A stretch of DNA of 6,661 nt from contig CAZHOV010000231.1 in NCBI GenBank assembly GCA_964534315.1, positions 1 through 6,661 of the forward strand, written 5' to 3'. The position numbers were made by a program, and so were the translations under genes. Under the pieces are notes generated by a model. That model was not told the DNA's origin. It saw only the letters and a program-made list of their open reading frames with translations, and did no database searches. Source of the stretch: CAZHOV01 sp964534315 (GTDB lineage Bacteria > Bacteroidota > Bacteroidia > Chitinophagales > Saprospiraceae). Shown one piece after another: positions 1 to 4,665 of the stretch (its first letter is position 1; every line of letters starts with the position of its first letter).

Positions 1-23
1 AAAAATAAGCTTTTGATTTTCAT
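1..23 (-). CDS. possible 5' end of an off-window gene
   Basis: An ATG at 23-21 on the minus strand opens a frame reading MKIKSLF before the window ends. A short basic start followed by hydrophobic residues is how many exported Bacteroidetes proteins begin, and the gene would have the same direction as the peroxiredoxin. Only seven residues are visible and I see no clear TAnnTTTG element upstream, so this may be chance. The family cannot be named. Confidence 0.2.
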
Positions 24-52
24 GCTATTTATATAAGATTTCGTACAACCTT

Positions 53-87
53 AATGTGCAATGTGCAATGAGGAATGTGCAATGAGT
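53..87 (+). repeat. heptamer tandem array AATGWGS, 5 units
   Basis: Five 7-bp units run without indels: AATGTGC, AATGTGC, AATGAGG, AATGTGC, AATGAGT. Except for the last base, only two words are used, AATGTGC and AATGAGG. The same words build the larger array at 3302-3364 in the opposite orientation, and positions 60-86 match 3320-3346 (minus strand) over 27 bases. Similar heptamer arrays (STRR sequences) are known from heterocystous cyanobacteria. No function is evident. Confidence 0.9.
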
Positions 88-139
88 GGTAATGATTTTT
101 TTCGACAGCGTTATTACCGGATGGCGGGTTGTTAAATCA

Positions 140-173
140 AAAGTGCTTTTCACCTTCCGGCGAAAAGCACTTT
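140..173 (-). terminator. hairpin terminator downstream of the peroxiredoxin gene
   Basis: A perfect 12-bp stem (140-151 with 162-173, arm AAAGTGCTTTTC) closes a 10-base loop. It starts 25 bases after the peroxiredoxin stop codon. Read on the minus strand the hairpin ends in only TTTT followed by G, so the U-tract is short. Position and stem strength favour a transcription terminator or mRNA 3'-end stabiliser for the peroxiredoxin message. Confidence 0.65.
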
Positions 174-198
174 GTAACAAACTTCATTAAATGCAAAA

Positions 199-858
199 TT
201 ATAAGTCCTTTTTAGCTAAGTAAAAGTCTACTTTTTCTACACTTTCATCGGCGATGCGAGCGTCCATTTCTTTCAAATTCTTTGGAGGAGGAACAATTAC
301 CTTATCGCCTTCCTTCCAGTTGGCCGGCATAGCTACGCTGTTCATGTCAGAGGTTTGCAAGGCAATTAATACGCGCTTGATCTCATCCATGTTTCGTCCG
401 ATATTTAACGGGTAATACATCACTAAACGAATGGTACCTACCGGGTCGATGAAGAATACCGCTCTGACCGCAGCTGTACTGCTTTCTCCGGGATGCAACA
501 TCCCATAAAGGTTGGCTACCTTCATGTCAAGATCGGCAATGATCGGGAAATCCATGTACACTCCGGTATTTTCGCGTACATTATTGACCCAGGCAAGATG
601 TGAGTGAATACTATCTATACTTAAGCCAATTAGCTTGGTGTTATACTTTGCAAAAAACTCCTTATCGACTGCAAAAGCAGATAGCTCCGTTGTACAAACA
701 GGCGTAAAATCTGCCGGGTGGGAGAATAAAATAACCCAGCTGTCTTTATTGTATTCTGAAAATTTAAGCGGCCCATGCGTAGTCATCTGTTCGAAATCCG
801 GCGCTTTATCACCAATTCTAGGCATCGGGTTTGCTTTTACTTGTTCTTGATGATCCAT
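199..858 (-). CDS. 1-Cys peroxiredoxin, Prx6 subfamily
   Basis: This 219-residue cytoplasmic protein should reduce hydrogen peroxide, organic hydroperoxides or peroxynitrite through a peroxidatic cysteine. The signature P48-xxx-T52-xx-C55 (in HPADFTPVCTTEL) and the active-site arginine R132 (AAVRAVFFIDP) are intact. The stretch ending YYPLNIGRN (about 148-156) and the tail motif WKEGDKVIVPPP mark the Prx6 group, and the length is typical. C55 is the only cysteine in the protein. Near the end, where many homologs carry a WYxC-like resolving cysteine, this one reads FYLA, so it should rely on an outside thiol for recycling. The ATG at 858 gives the standard N-terminus. A weak -7-like GATTTTTG lies at 903-896 on the minus strand, with no clear -33. 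The gene follows the rhodanese with a 124-bp gap and ends before a hairpin, so it is probably transcribed alone or by read-through. Family call is firm; substrate is unknown. Confidence 0.95.
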   Translation of the reverse strand: MDHQEQVKANPMPRIGDKAPDFEQMTTHGPLKFSEYNKDSWVILFSHPADFTPVCTTELSAFAVDKEFFAKYNTKLIGLSIDSIHSHLAWVNNVRENTGVYMDFPIIADLDMKVANLYGMLHPGESSTAAVRAVFFIDPVGTIRLVMYYPLNIGRNMDEIKRVLIALQTSDMNSVAMPANWKEGDKVIVPPPKNLKEMDARIADESVEKVDFYLAKKDL

Positions 859-943
859 TGTGTTGAGTTTAGATTGTTAAATAATTTGTTCGCTACAAAA
901 ATCGGAATTTAAATATAAAAAAGAAAATTTGACCCTTCTTATC

Positions 944-977
944 TCTTCTCAATCCTATTTTCTTCTCAATTCTATTT
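944..977. repeat. 17-bp tandem duplication after the rhodanese stop codon
   Basis: Positions 944-960 and 961-977 are two adjacent 17-bp copies beginning TCTTCTCAAT that differ at one base (C954 versus T971). The pair ends five bases short of the rhodanese stop codon at 983-985. It occupies the rhodanese 3' untranslated region within the 124-bp gap before the peroxiredoxin. No hairpin or other function is apparent. Confidence 0.8.
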
Positions 978-982
978 GCTAT

Positions 983-1264
983 TTAAACCGCCAGACTTTG
1001 CTTTACGCTTACCCATCCGCCGCCATTGTAGACCTCTTTAATACCTTGTTGAGTAAGAAAGTTGGCTGCTTGTCCGCTGCGGTTTCCACTAGCGCAAACC
1101 AGGATGATCGGTTTAGCCATAGCCTTAAATTCGTTAACCTGCTGGGCAACTTTTCCCAAAGGAATGTTTTTCGACCCTTTAACGTGTCCGAAAAAAAACT
1201 CCCAGGGCTCTCTTACGTCAATTATCGTTGCCTCTGGGTTATTCACTAATTTTGATAGATTCAT
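983..1264 (-). CDS. single-domain rhodanese sulfurtransferase
   Basis: This 93-residue cytoplasmic protein is one rhodanese domain. It should accept sulfane sulfur (from thiosulfate or a persulfide) on a cysteine and pass it to cyanide, glutathione or another thiol acceptor. The N-terminal hallmark IIDVREPWEFFFGHVKGSKNIPL (about 14-36) is shown by IDVRE and GHVKGSKNIP. The catalytic loop begins at C57 in the form C-A-S-G-N-R-S, followed by a helix and the closing GGGW. Size and the six-residue loop resemble GlpE/PspE-type proteins, and no signal peptide is seen. The ATG at 1264 leaves a full domain. The gene has its own promoter and a Crp/Fnr-like box matching those of the dioxygenase gene 169 bp upstream, so a shared sulfide or persulfide response is likely. 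The exact sulfur donor and acceptor cannot be read from sequence. Confidence 0.92.
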   Translation of the reverse strand: MNLSKLVNNPEATIIDVREPWEFFFGHVKGSKNIPLGKVAQQVNEFKAMAKPIILVCASGNRSGQAANFLTQQGIKEVYNGGGWVSVKQSLAV

Positions 1265-1303
1265 TTTTAATTTTTTTTTGCCTTATTACCTATAATACAG
1301 CCA

Positions 1304-1311
1304 CAAAAATA
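1304..1311 (-). promoter_or_regulatory. Bacteroidetes -7 promoter element of the rhodanese gene
   Basis: On the minus strand this reads TATTTTTG, a full match to TAnnTTTG. Transcription would start near 1298 and give a leader of about 34 nt before the ATG at 1264. No TTG -33 element lies at the usual 17-20 bp upstream. Instead a palindrome sits there, which fits an activator-dependent promoter. Confidence 0.6.
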
Positions 1312-1334
1312 CAGATAAAGTATCATTCATTTCC

Positions 1335-1348
1335 GTGACAGGGGTCAC
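1335..1348. promoter_or_regulatory. Crp/Fnr-like operator upstream of the rhodanese gene
   Basis: GTGAC-AGGG-GTCAC is a palindrome with 5-bp arms that keeps the Crp-type spacing GTGA-N6-TCAC and is followed by AA. Its centre (1341.5) is 37.5 bp upstream of the final G of the -7 element, which places it near -42 relative to the expected start. This is the class II activator position. The boxes upstream of the dioxygenase gene share the TGAY-N4-RTCA pattern. Confidence 0.55.
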
Positions 1349-1371
1349 AATGAGAAGCCATGAAACAGAAA

Positions 1372-1400
1372 TAGGGCTAATTCAAAAAGAATTAACCCTA
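1372..1400 (-). terminator. terminator-like hairpin after the dioxygenase gene
   Basis: A 12-bp stem with one mismatch (1372-1383 with 1389-1400, C1377 against A1395) closes an AAAAA loop. It begins 33 bases after the dioxygenase stop codon and precedes the rhodanese promoter region. On the minus strand it is followed by TTTCTGTTTC, a weak U-rich tract. It probably separates the dioxygenase and rhodanese transcripts. Confidence 0.55.
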
Positions 1401-1433
1401 CCAATGAAAATCGAACAAATTATACCAACATTT

Positions 1434-2843
1434 TTATAATTCAGTAGCTTGTTCAACATATTCGCTTCGCTCTACCGGTGTTTCTGTAAGCGCCTCATAT
1501 CCACCTTTGATATTGATAAGATTTTCAAATCCTCTTGATCGAAGAATAGAAGCAGCAATAACAGAACGGTAACCTCCTTGGCAGTGTAGGTAATAAGACT
1601 TTTCGCGATCCACTTCATTCATATTCTGATTGATGAAATCCAATGGGAAGTTTTGAGCGCCCAGCACATGTTCGGTATAATATTCGCTTTCCTTTCGGAC
1701 ATCCAATAGATTCATGGAAGCCTTATTAAATTTAGATGCAAACGCTTCTGCCGTTAATTCATCAATAGTATCTACCTCTTCTCCGGCTGCTTTCCAGGCT
1801 TCAAATCCACCTTCGAGATAACCAATTGAATAGTCATATCCAACACGGGCCAATCGGGTAACAACTTCATCTTCCCGGCCTTCTTCTGCTACAAAAAGAA
1901 TAGGAGTCTTCAAATCAGTAATAAGGGCACCTACCCACATCGCAAAGTTGTCGTCAATACCGATAAAGATAGAACCGGGAATAAATCCTTGAGTAAATAC
2001 TTCTTGAGGACGCGTATCGATCACCAAGGCATTTTCTTCTTCCCAGGCAGCTTTAAAAGCGCGCACGCTCAACGGCTGTACTCCACGCTTGCGAATATCG
2101 TCAATGCTGTCATATCCCATCTTGTTCATTACCGCATTCTTAGGGAAGTATTGTGGAGGAGCAACCAACCCTTCCGTAACTTCTTTAACAAATTCTTCCT
2201 TACCCATGTCTGCTCGAAGCGCATAGTTGGTTTCTTTCTGAGCGCCTAAAGTAGACCAGGTTTCTTTACTCATTTTCTTACCACAAGCAGAACCCGCACC
2301 GTGACCAGGATATACAATTACCTCGTCGTTCAATGGCATAATCTTATTTCTCAAGGATTCAAACAAGTGACCCGCAAGGTCTTCTCTCGATAAATCCGTT
2401 TTTACGGCTAAATCAGGGCGTCCGACATCACCAATAAATAAGGTGTCTCCTGTAAAGATGGCGTAATCTTTCCCTTCTTCATCTCTTAAAAGATAAGTAG
2501 TAGACTCCATAGTATGGCCAGGAGTGTGAAGCACTGCAATGGAAACATCTCCAACCTTTAGTACTTCATTGTCTTCAGCGATGTGCGCATCGAAATTAGG
2601 CTGAGCGGTAGGACCATACACAATAGTAGCTCCCGTCTTCTTAGCCAAATCTAAGTGCCCGGATACGAAGTCTGCATGGAAGTGTGTCTCCAATACATAT
2701 TTAATAGTAGCATTATCTTCCTTTGCTCTTTCCATATACGGCTCTGTCTCACGTAATGGATCAATAATGACAGCTTCTCCCTTGCTTTCAATGTAATACG
2801 CAGCTTCTGCCAAGCAACCTGTATAGATTTGTTCTACCTTCAT
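1434..2843 (-). CDS. persulfide dioxygenase/sulfurtransferase fusion (MBL fold plus two rhodanese domains)
   Basis: This 469-residue cytoplasmic protein should oxidise glutathione-type or other low-molecular-weight persulfides with O2 to sulfite and process sulfane sulfur further. Residues 1 to about 240 form a metallo-beta-lactamase fold of the ETHE1/CstB group. The motif H54-x-H56-x-D58 has F59 where dinuclear enzymes have histidine. H110 (TPGHTMES) and D133 (TGDTLF) complete the expected mononuclear iron site with H54, and GRPDL and PGHG follow. C187 lies in SACGKK. Residues about 258-355 are a rhodanese domain whose catalytic loop reads VAEEGRE, without cysteine, so it is probably inactive. 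Residues about 361-460 are a second rhodanese with C421 in CQGGYRS. This order, MBL then dead rhodanese then live rhodanese, matches staphylococcal CstB. It is transcribed from its own promoter with Crp/Fnr-like boxes, and the small rhodanese lies downstream. Reaction products are inferred from the family. Confidence 0.94.
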   Translation of the reverse strand: MKVEQIYTGCLAEAAYYIESKGEAVIIDPLRETEPYMERAKEDNATIKYVLETHFHADFVSGHLDLAKKTGATIVYGPTAQPNFDAHIAEDNEVLKVGDVSIAVLHTPGHTMESTTYLLRDEEGKDYAIFTGDTLFIGDVGRPDLAVKTDLSREDLAGHLFESLRNKIMPLNDEVIVYPGHGAGSACGKKMSKETWSTLGAQKETNYALRADMGKEEFVKEVTEGLVAPPQYFPKNAVMNKMGYDSIDDIRKRGVQPLSVRAFKAAWEEENALVIDTRPQEVFTQGFIPGSIFIGIDDNFAMWVGALITDLKTPILFVAEEGREDEVVTRLARVGYDYSIGYLEGGFEAWKAAGEEVDTIDELTAEAFASKFNKASMNLLDVRKESEYYTEHVLGAQNFPLDFINQNMNEVDREKSYYLHCQGGYRSVIAASILRSRGFENLINIKGGYEALTETPVERSEYVEQATEL

Positions 2844-2905
2844 GATGTTAAGTGTTTTTTAATTTAATGAATAAATAAATGATCATTTTTTCATATTTAA
2901 GGTTA

Positions 2906-2937
2906 AAAAGAAAATACACACAAGGTGTATTTCTTTT
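2906..2937 (-). promoter_or_regulatory. hairpin in the dioxygenase 5' leader
   Basis: AAATACAC (2912-2919) pairs with GTGTATTT (2925-2932) around a 5-base loop. After a single bulged A at 2911, five more pairs form (2906-2910 with 2933-2937). The stem lies about 25-55 nt after the predicted start site. On the minus strand the descending arm runs into a U-rich stretch, TTTTCTTTTT, so it could act as an attenuator. It could equally be an operator for a repressor such as those known for sulfide responses. No regulator family is identifiable. Confidence 0.45.
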
Positions 2938-2966
2938 CACTGAGTTAGCATTCAATGATCTCTGTA

Positions 2967-2974
2967 CAAAGGTA
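2967..2974 (-). promoter_or_regulatory. Bacteroidetes -7 promoter element of the dioxygenase gene
   Basis: On the minus strand this reads TACCTTTG, a full match to TAnnTTTG. The start site would be near 2961, giving a leader of about 118 nt before the ATG at 2843. As with the rhodanese promoter, no TTG lies 17-20 bp upstream and a palindrome occupies the activator position instead. Confidence 0.6.
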
Positions 2975-2997
2975 ATGCCTGACTATCAGTACTTATA

Positions 2998-3009
2998 TGA
3001 TCGCGATCA
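2998..3009. promoter_or_regulatory. Crp/Fnr-like operator, promoter-proximal, of the dioxygenase gene
   Basis: TGATCGCGATCA is a perfect 12-bp palindrome with the Fnr-type layout TGAT-N4-ATCA and is followed by CAAAA. Its centre (3003.5) is 36.5 bp upstream of the last G of the -7 element, about -42 from the expected start. That distance is within one base of the box at the rhodanese promoter. Confidence 0.6.
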
Positions 3010-3020
3010 CAAAAGAGGGG

Positions 3021-3032
3021 TGACTTTTGTCA
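3021..3032. promoter_or_regulatory. second Crp/Fnr-like operator of the dioxygenase gene
   Basis: TGAC-TTTT-GTCA, preceded by G and followed by T, has the same TGAY-N4-RTCA pattern as the proximal site. Its centre (3026.5) is 23 bp further upstream, about two helical turns, so a tandem activator arrangement is possible. The arms are short and chance cannot be excluded. Confidence 0.4.
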
Positions 3033-3090
3033 TTCTAATATCTACCTTCTGTAAAGCTCTGGAAAGTATAGGTCTTCACGTATTCCAGTA

Positions 3091-3130
3091 GAGGCTGTCT
3101 AAAAAGTCTTTTAGACTTTTAGACTCCCTC
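3091..3130. repeat. 40-bp palindrome resembling fused IS terminal repeats
   Basis: The left half begins GAGGCTGTCTAAAAAGTC, which resembles terminal inverted repeats of several bacterial insertion sequences. The right half ends AGACTCCCTC. GTCTAAAAAGTCT (3097-3109) pairs with AGACTTTTAGAC (3113-3124) with one bulged A around a TTT loop. The outer GAGG/CCTC pairs follow after two mismatches. TA borders both ends. There is no transposase between the halves, so this is at most a minimal remnant or MITE-like element. The IS link comes from memory of such ends, not a search. Confidence 0.45.
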
Positions 3131-3161
3131 TAAGAAATTTTTTATTTTGGGAGGGCTGTTT

Positions 3162-3239
3162 GGTGTGTCGAAACGCGAATAGTGTTTTGAAACACCCTCG
3201 AGAATTTCATTTGGTTTGCCCCACCATTGAAATAGTGGG
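3162..3239. repeat. two adjacent imperfect palindromes, REP-like
   Basis: GGTGTGTCGAAAC (3162-3174) pairs with GTTTTGAAACACC (3184-3196) with two mismatches in 13 positions. Twenty-three bases on, CCCACCATT (3220-3228) pairs with AATAGTGGG (3231-3239) with one mismatch. Closely spaced GC-tipped palindromes between genes are typical of REP-type repeats in many genomes. They may also serve as the mRNA end of the TolB-like gene, although no U-tract follows on the minus strand. Confidence 0.4.
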
Positions 3240-3301
3240 TTGATAATTGTTACTTTCCAAAGTTGTTTTCTTTTTTTAAATACACTACAATGCTGAGTTT
3301 T

Positions 3302-3364
3302 ATTCCTCATTCCTCATTGCTCATTGCACATTCCTCATTGCACATTCCTCATTCCTCATTCCTC
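3302..3364 (-). repeat. heptamer tandem array AATGWGS, 9 units, after the TolB-like stop
   Basis: Nine 7-bp units run in perfect register. Read on the minus strand they are built from AATGAGG and AATGTGC with one AATGAGC, and a diverged CGATGAG joins them to the stop codon at 3371-3369. The array is therefore the start of the 3' untranslated region of the TolB-like mRNA. It is an inverted and longer relative of the array at 53-87. Confidence 0.92.
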
Positions 3365-3368
3365 ATCG

Positions 3369-4487
3369 CTAATCCACCCATTCCGCAATAAATACATTCG
3401 TGTCTCTGGTGCCTCCATTGTTTCGGTTAGAAGAGAAAACGAGGTATTTACCATCATAAGAGAACATGGGAAAGGCGTCAAAGGTATTGTCATAAGTGAT
3501 CTGCTTTAAGCCGGTACCGTCAATGTTGATAGAAAAAATATTAAATACCCTTCCGCTCTCCGTATGGTGGTTACTTGCAAACAAGATTTTTTCGCCAGAG
3601 GGGTGCATGTAAGGAGCCCAGTTGGCGCTGCCCAGGTTAGTGATTTGCTTCAAATCGCTTCCGTCGAGATTGCAAGTGAAAATCTCTAAATTAGTGGGTT
3701 GTACGAAGCCTTTTTCTAGCAGGGTTTTATACGTTTTTACTTCTTCCTCGGTCTTAGGCCGGGATGCCCTAAAAACCAGCTTTTTACTATCCGGAGAAAA
3801 GAAAGCGCCACCGTCATAACCCAATTCGTCTGTGACCTGCTGCACATTACTTCCGTCGATATCCATCGTGTAAAGTTCCAAGTCTCCCGAGCGGGTAGAG
3901 GTAAAGACGATCTTTTTACCATCGGGAGAAACAGTAGCTTCTGCATCATAACCCGGACTATCCGTCAGCTGCTTAGTAATATTTCCTTCCAGATCGGCAA
4001 CAAAGATATTGTAAGTGTCATAGATAGGCCATACATACTTGCCGTCGATGGTTCGGGGGGATTCCGGACAAGCCTCGTCTCCAAGATGTGTAGAGGCATA
4101 TAGAATAGACTGATCGCCGGGCATAAAAAAGGAACAAGTAGTTCTTCCTTTACCGGTACTCAACATAGACGGCTTTTCTCCGGTATATCCATCAATAGGC
4201 ATAACAAAAATTTGATCGCAAGGTGCATTCCAATCCTTATTTGCTGCCTGAAAAACCAACTTCGAGTTGTCGAAACTAAAATAGGCTTCCGCATTGTCGC
4301 CTCCAAAGGTGAGTTGTTGGAGATTTTTAAAATGTTCTTCTTTTTCGTAGGTCAAAGTGTCCTTCTTTGTTTCTTCAGTAGTTGCTGCTTCTACCGTACC
4401 TTCTCCTCCTTGATTAGCGGCTGGTTGACAAGCCCAAAAAAGAACAAATGTAGAAATGATTAAAATAAAAATTACTCGTTTTTCCAT
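3369..4487 (-). CDS. TolB-like PD40 beta-propeller lipoprotein
   Basis: This 372-residue protein begins with a lipoprotein signal (MEKRVIFILI, hydrophobic to residue 19) ending in FWA-C20. After a charged linker (about 25-55) comes a beta-propeller of PD40 (WD40-like) blades. The SPDGKxLVF-type strands are at about 70-80, 186-198 (VSPDGKKIVFTS), 229-241, 295-305 and 341-353 (FSYDGKYLVFSS). A charged insertion lies at about 243-265, and the protein closes with RDTNVFIAEWVD. In TolB such propellers bind partner proteins; Bacteroidetes encode many stand-alone relatives of unknown role, so the function here is unassigned. It is expected on the periplasmic side of a membrane. The ATG at 4487 is preferred over a GTG at 4496, because it gives a compact signal peptide and the GTG lies inside a promoter-like element. 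The gene is divergent from the binding protein, and a heptamer array follows its stop. Confidence 0.9.
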   Translation of the reverse strand: MEKRVIFILIISTFVLFWACQPAANQGGEGTVEAATTEETKKDTLTYEKEEHFKNLQQLTFGGDNAEAYFSFDNSKLVFQAANKDWNAPCDQIFVMPIDGYTGEKPSMLSTGKGRTTCSFFMPGDQSILYASTHLGDEACPESPRTIDGKYVWPIYDTYNIFVADLEGNITKQLTDSPGYDAEATVSPDGKKIVFTSTRSGDLELYTMDIDGSNVQQVTDELGYDGGAFFSPDSKKLVFRASRPKTEEEVKTYKTLLEKGFVQPTNLEIFTCNLDGSDLKQITNLGSANWAPYMHPSGEKILFASNHHTESGRVFNIFSINIDGTGLKQITYDNTFDAFPMFSYDGKYLVFSSNRNNGGTRDTNVFIAEWVD

Positions 4488-4495
4488 TTTTGGCA

Positions 4496-4525
4496 CAAAA
4501 GTACACTTTTCGTTTAAACAAACAA
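4496..4525 (-). promoter_or_regulatory. candidate promoter of the TolB-like gene
   Basis: Read on the minus strand, TTG at 4525-4523 is followed after 19 bp by TACTTTTG at 4503-4496, matching the Bacteroidetes pattern. It would start transcription only a few bases before the ATG at 4487, an almost leaderless message. A second TACTTTTG at 4538-4531 is an alternative with a longer leader, but its nearest TTTG is only 10 bp upstream. Confidence 0.4.
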
Positions 4526-4560
4526 GAGTTCAAAAGTAAGCTTTGTGTCAAAAAAAAATC

Positions 4561-4600
4561 GGAGAATAGGAAATTAGGAGCGTTGGAAGATAGGAAATTG
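4561..4600 (+). repeat. decayed octamer array, 5 units
   Basis: Five consecutive 8-bp units each begin with GGA: GGAGAATA, GGAAATTA, GGAGCGTT, GGAAGATA, GGAAATTG. Period, strand and leading GGA agree with the large array at 6282-6609, whose final unit, GGAAATTA, is identical to the second unit here. It ends nine bases before the -33 element of the binding-protein promoter. Weakly conserved units make this a probable rather than certain relative. Confidence 0.6.
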
Positions 4601-4609
4601 GTAAGGGGT

Positions 4610-4638
4610 TTGATTTCCTTCATTATTCATTAAATTTG
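4610..4638 (+). promoter_or_regulatory. promoter of the solute-binding protein gene
   Basis: TTG at 4610-4612 (TTTG with the preceding T) and TAAATTTG at 4631-4638 are 18 bp apart, matching the Bacteroidetes -33/-7 consensus. Transcription would begin near 4644, leaving a leader of about 22 nt, A-rich and without a Shine-Dalgarno sequence, before the ATG at 4666. Confidence 0.7.
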
Positions 4639-4665
4639 GATTTTGATTAAAAAAATAGTGCTTTT

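Larger units (their letters stand above)
2844..3368. other. 525-bp gene-free regulatory and repeat-rich region
   Basis: This gap between the dioxygenase and the TolB-like gene holds no convincing gene. From left to right it carries the dioxygenase leader with a hairpin, its -7 element, two Crp/Fnr-like palindromes, an IS-end-like palindrome, two further imperfect palindromes and a heptamer array. The short open frames (2879-3091 plus, 3119-3310 minus) overlap these palindromes and have low-complexity or repeat-derived translations. Confidence 0.75.

Noticed and set aside
1..54. End of a plus-strand gene with its stop at 34-36 or 52-54
   Set aside because: Only 11 codons are open before the stop at 34-36, and the frame ending at 52-54 is interrupted by that stop, so there is too little to support a gene.
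88..118. GGTAAT/ATTACC inverted repeat
   Set aside because: The six-base arms are 19 bases apart with no further support, which is compatible with chance in AT-rich DNA.
929..1249. 106-residue plus-strand open frame
   Set aside because: It is antisense to the rhodanese, which carries clear catalytic motifs; the plus-strand translation has none.
2879..3091. 70-residue plus-strand open frame
   Set aside because: It covers the dioxygenase leader hairpin, -7 element and operator palindromes, has no promoter of its own and no recognisable domain.
3119..3310. 63-residue minus-strand open frame
   Set aside because: It overlaps REP-like palindromes and the heptamer array; its translation follows the repeats and shows no domain.
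4488..4496. GTG start extending the TolB-like protein by three residues (MPK)
   Set aside because: The GTG falls within the candidate -7 element TACTTTTG, and the ATG at 4487 begins a normal lipoprotein signal peptide.
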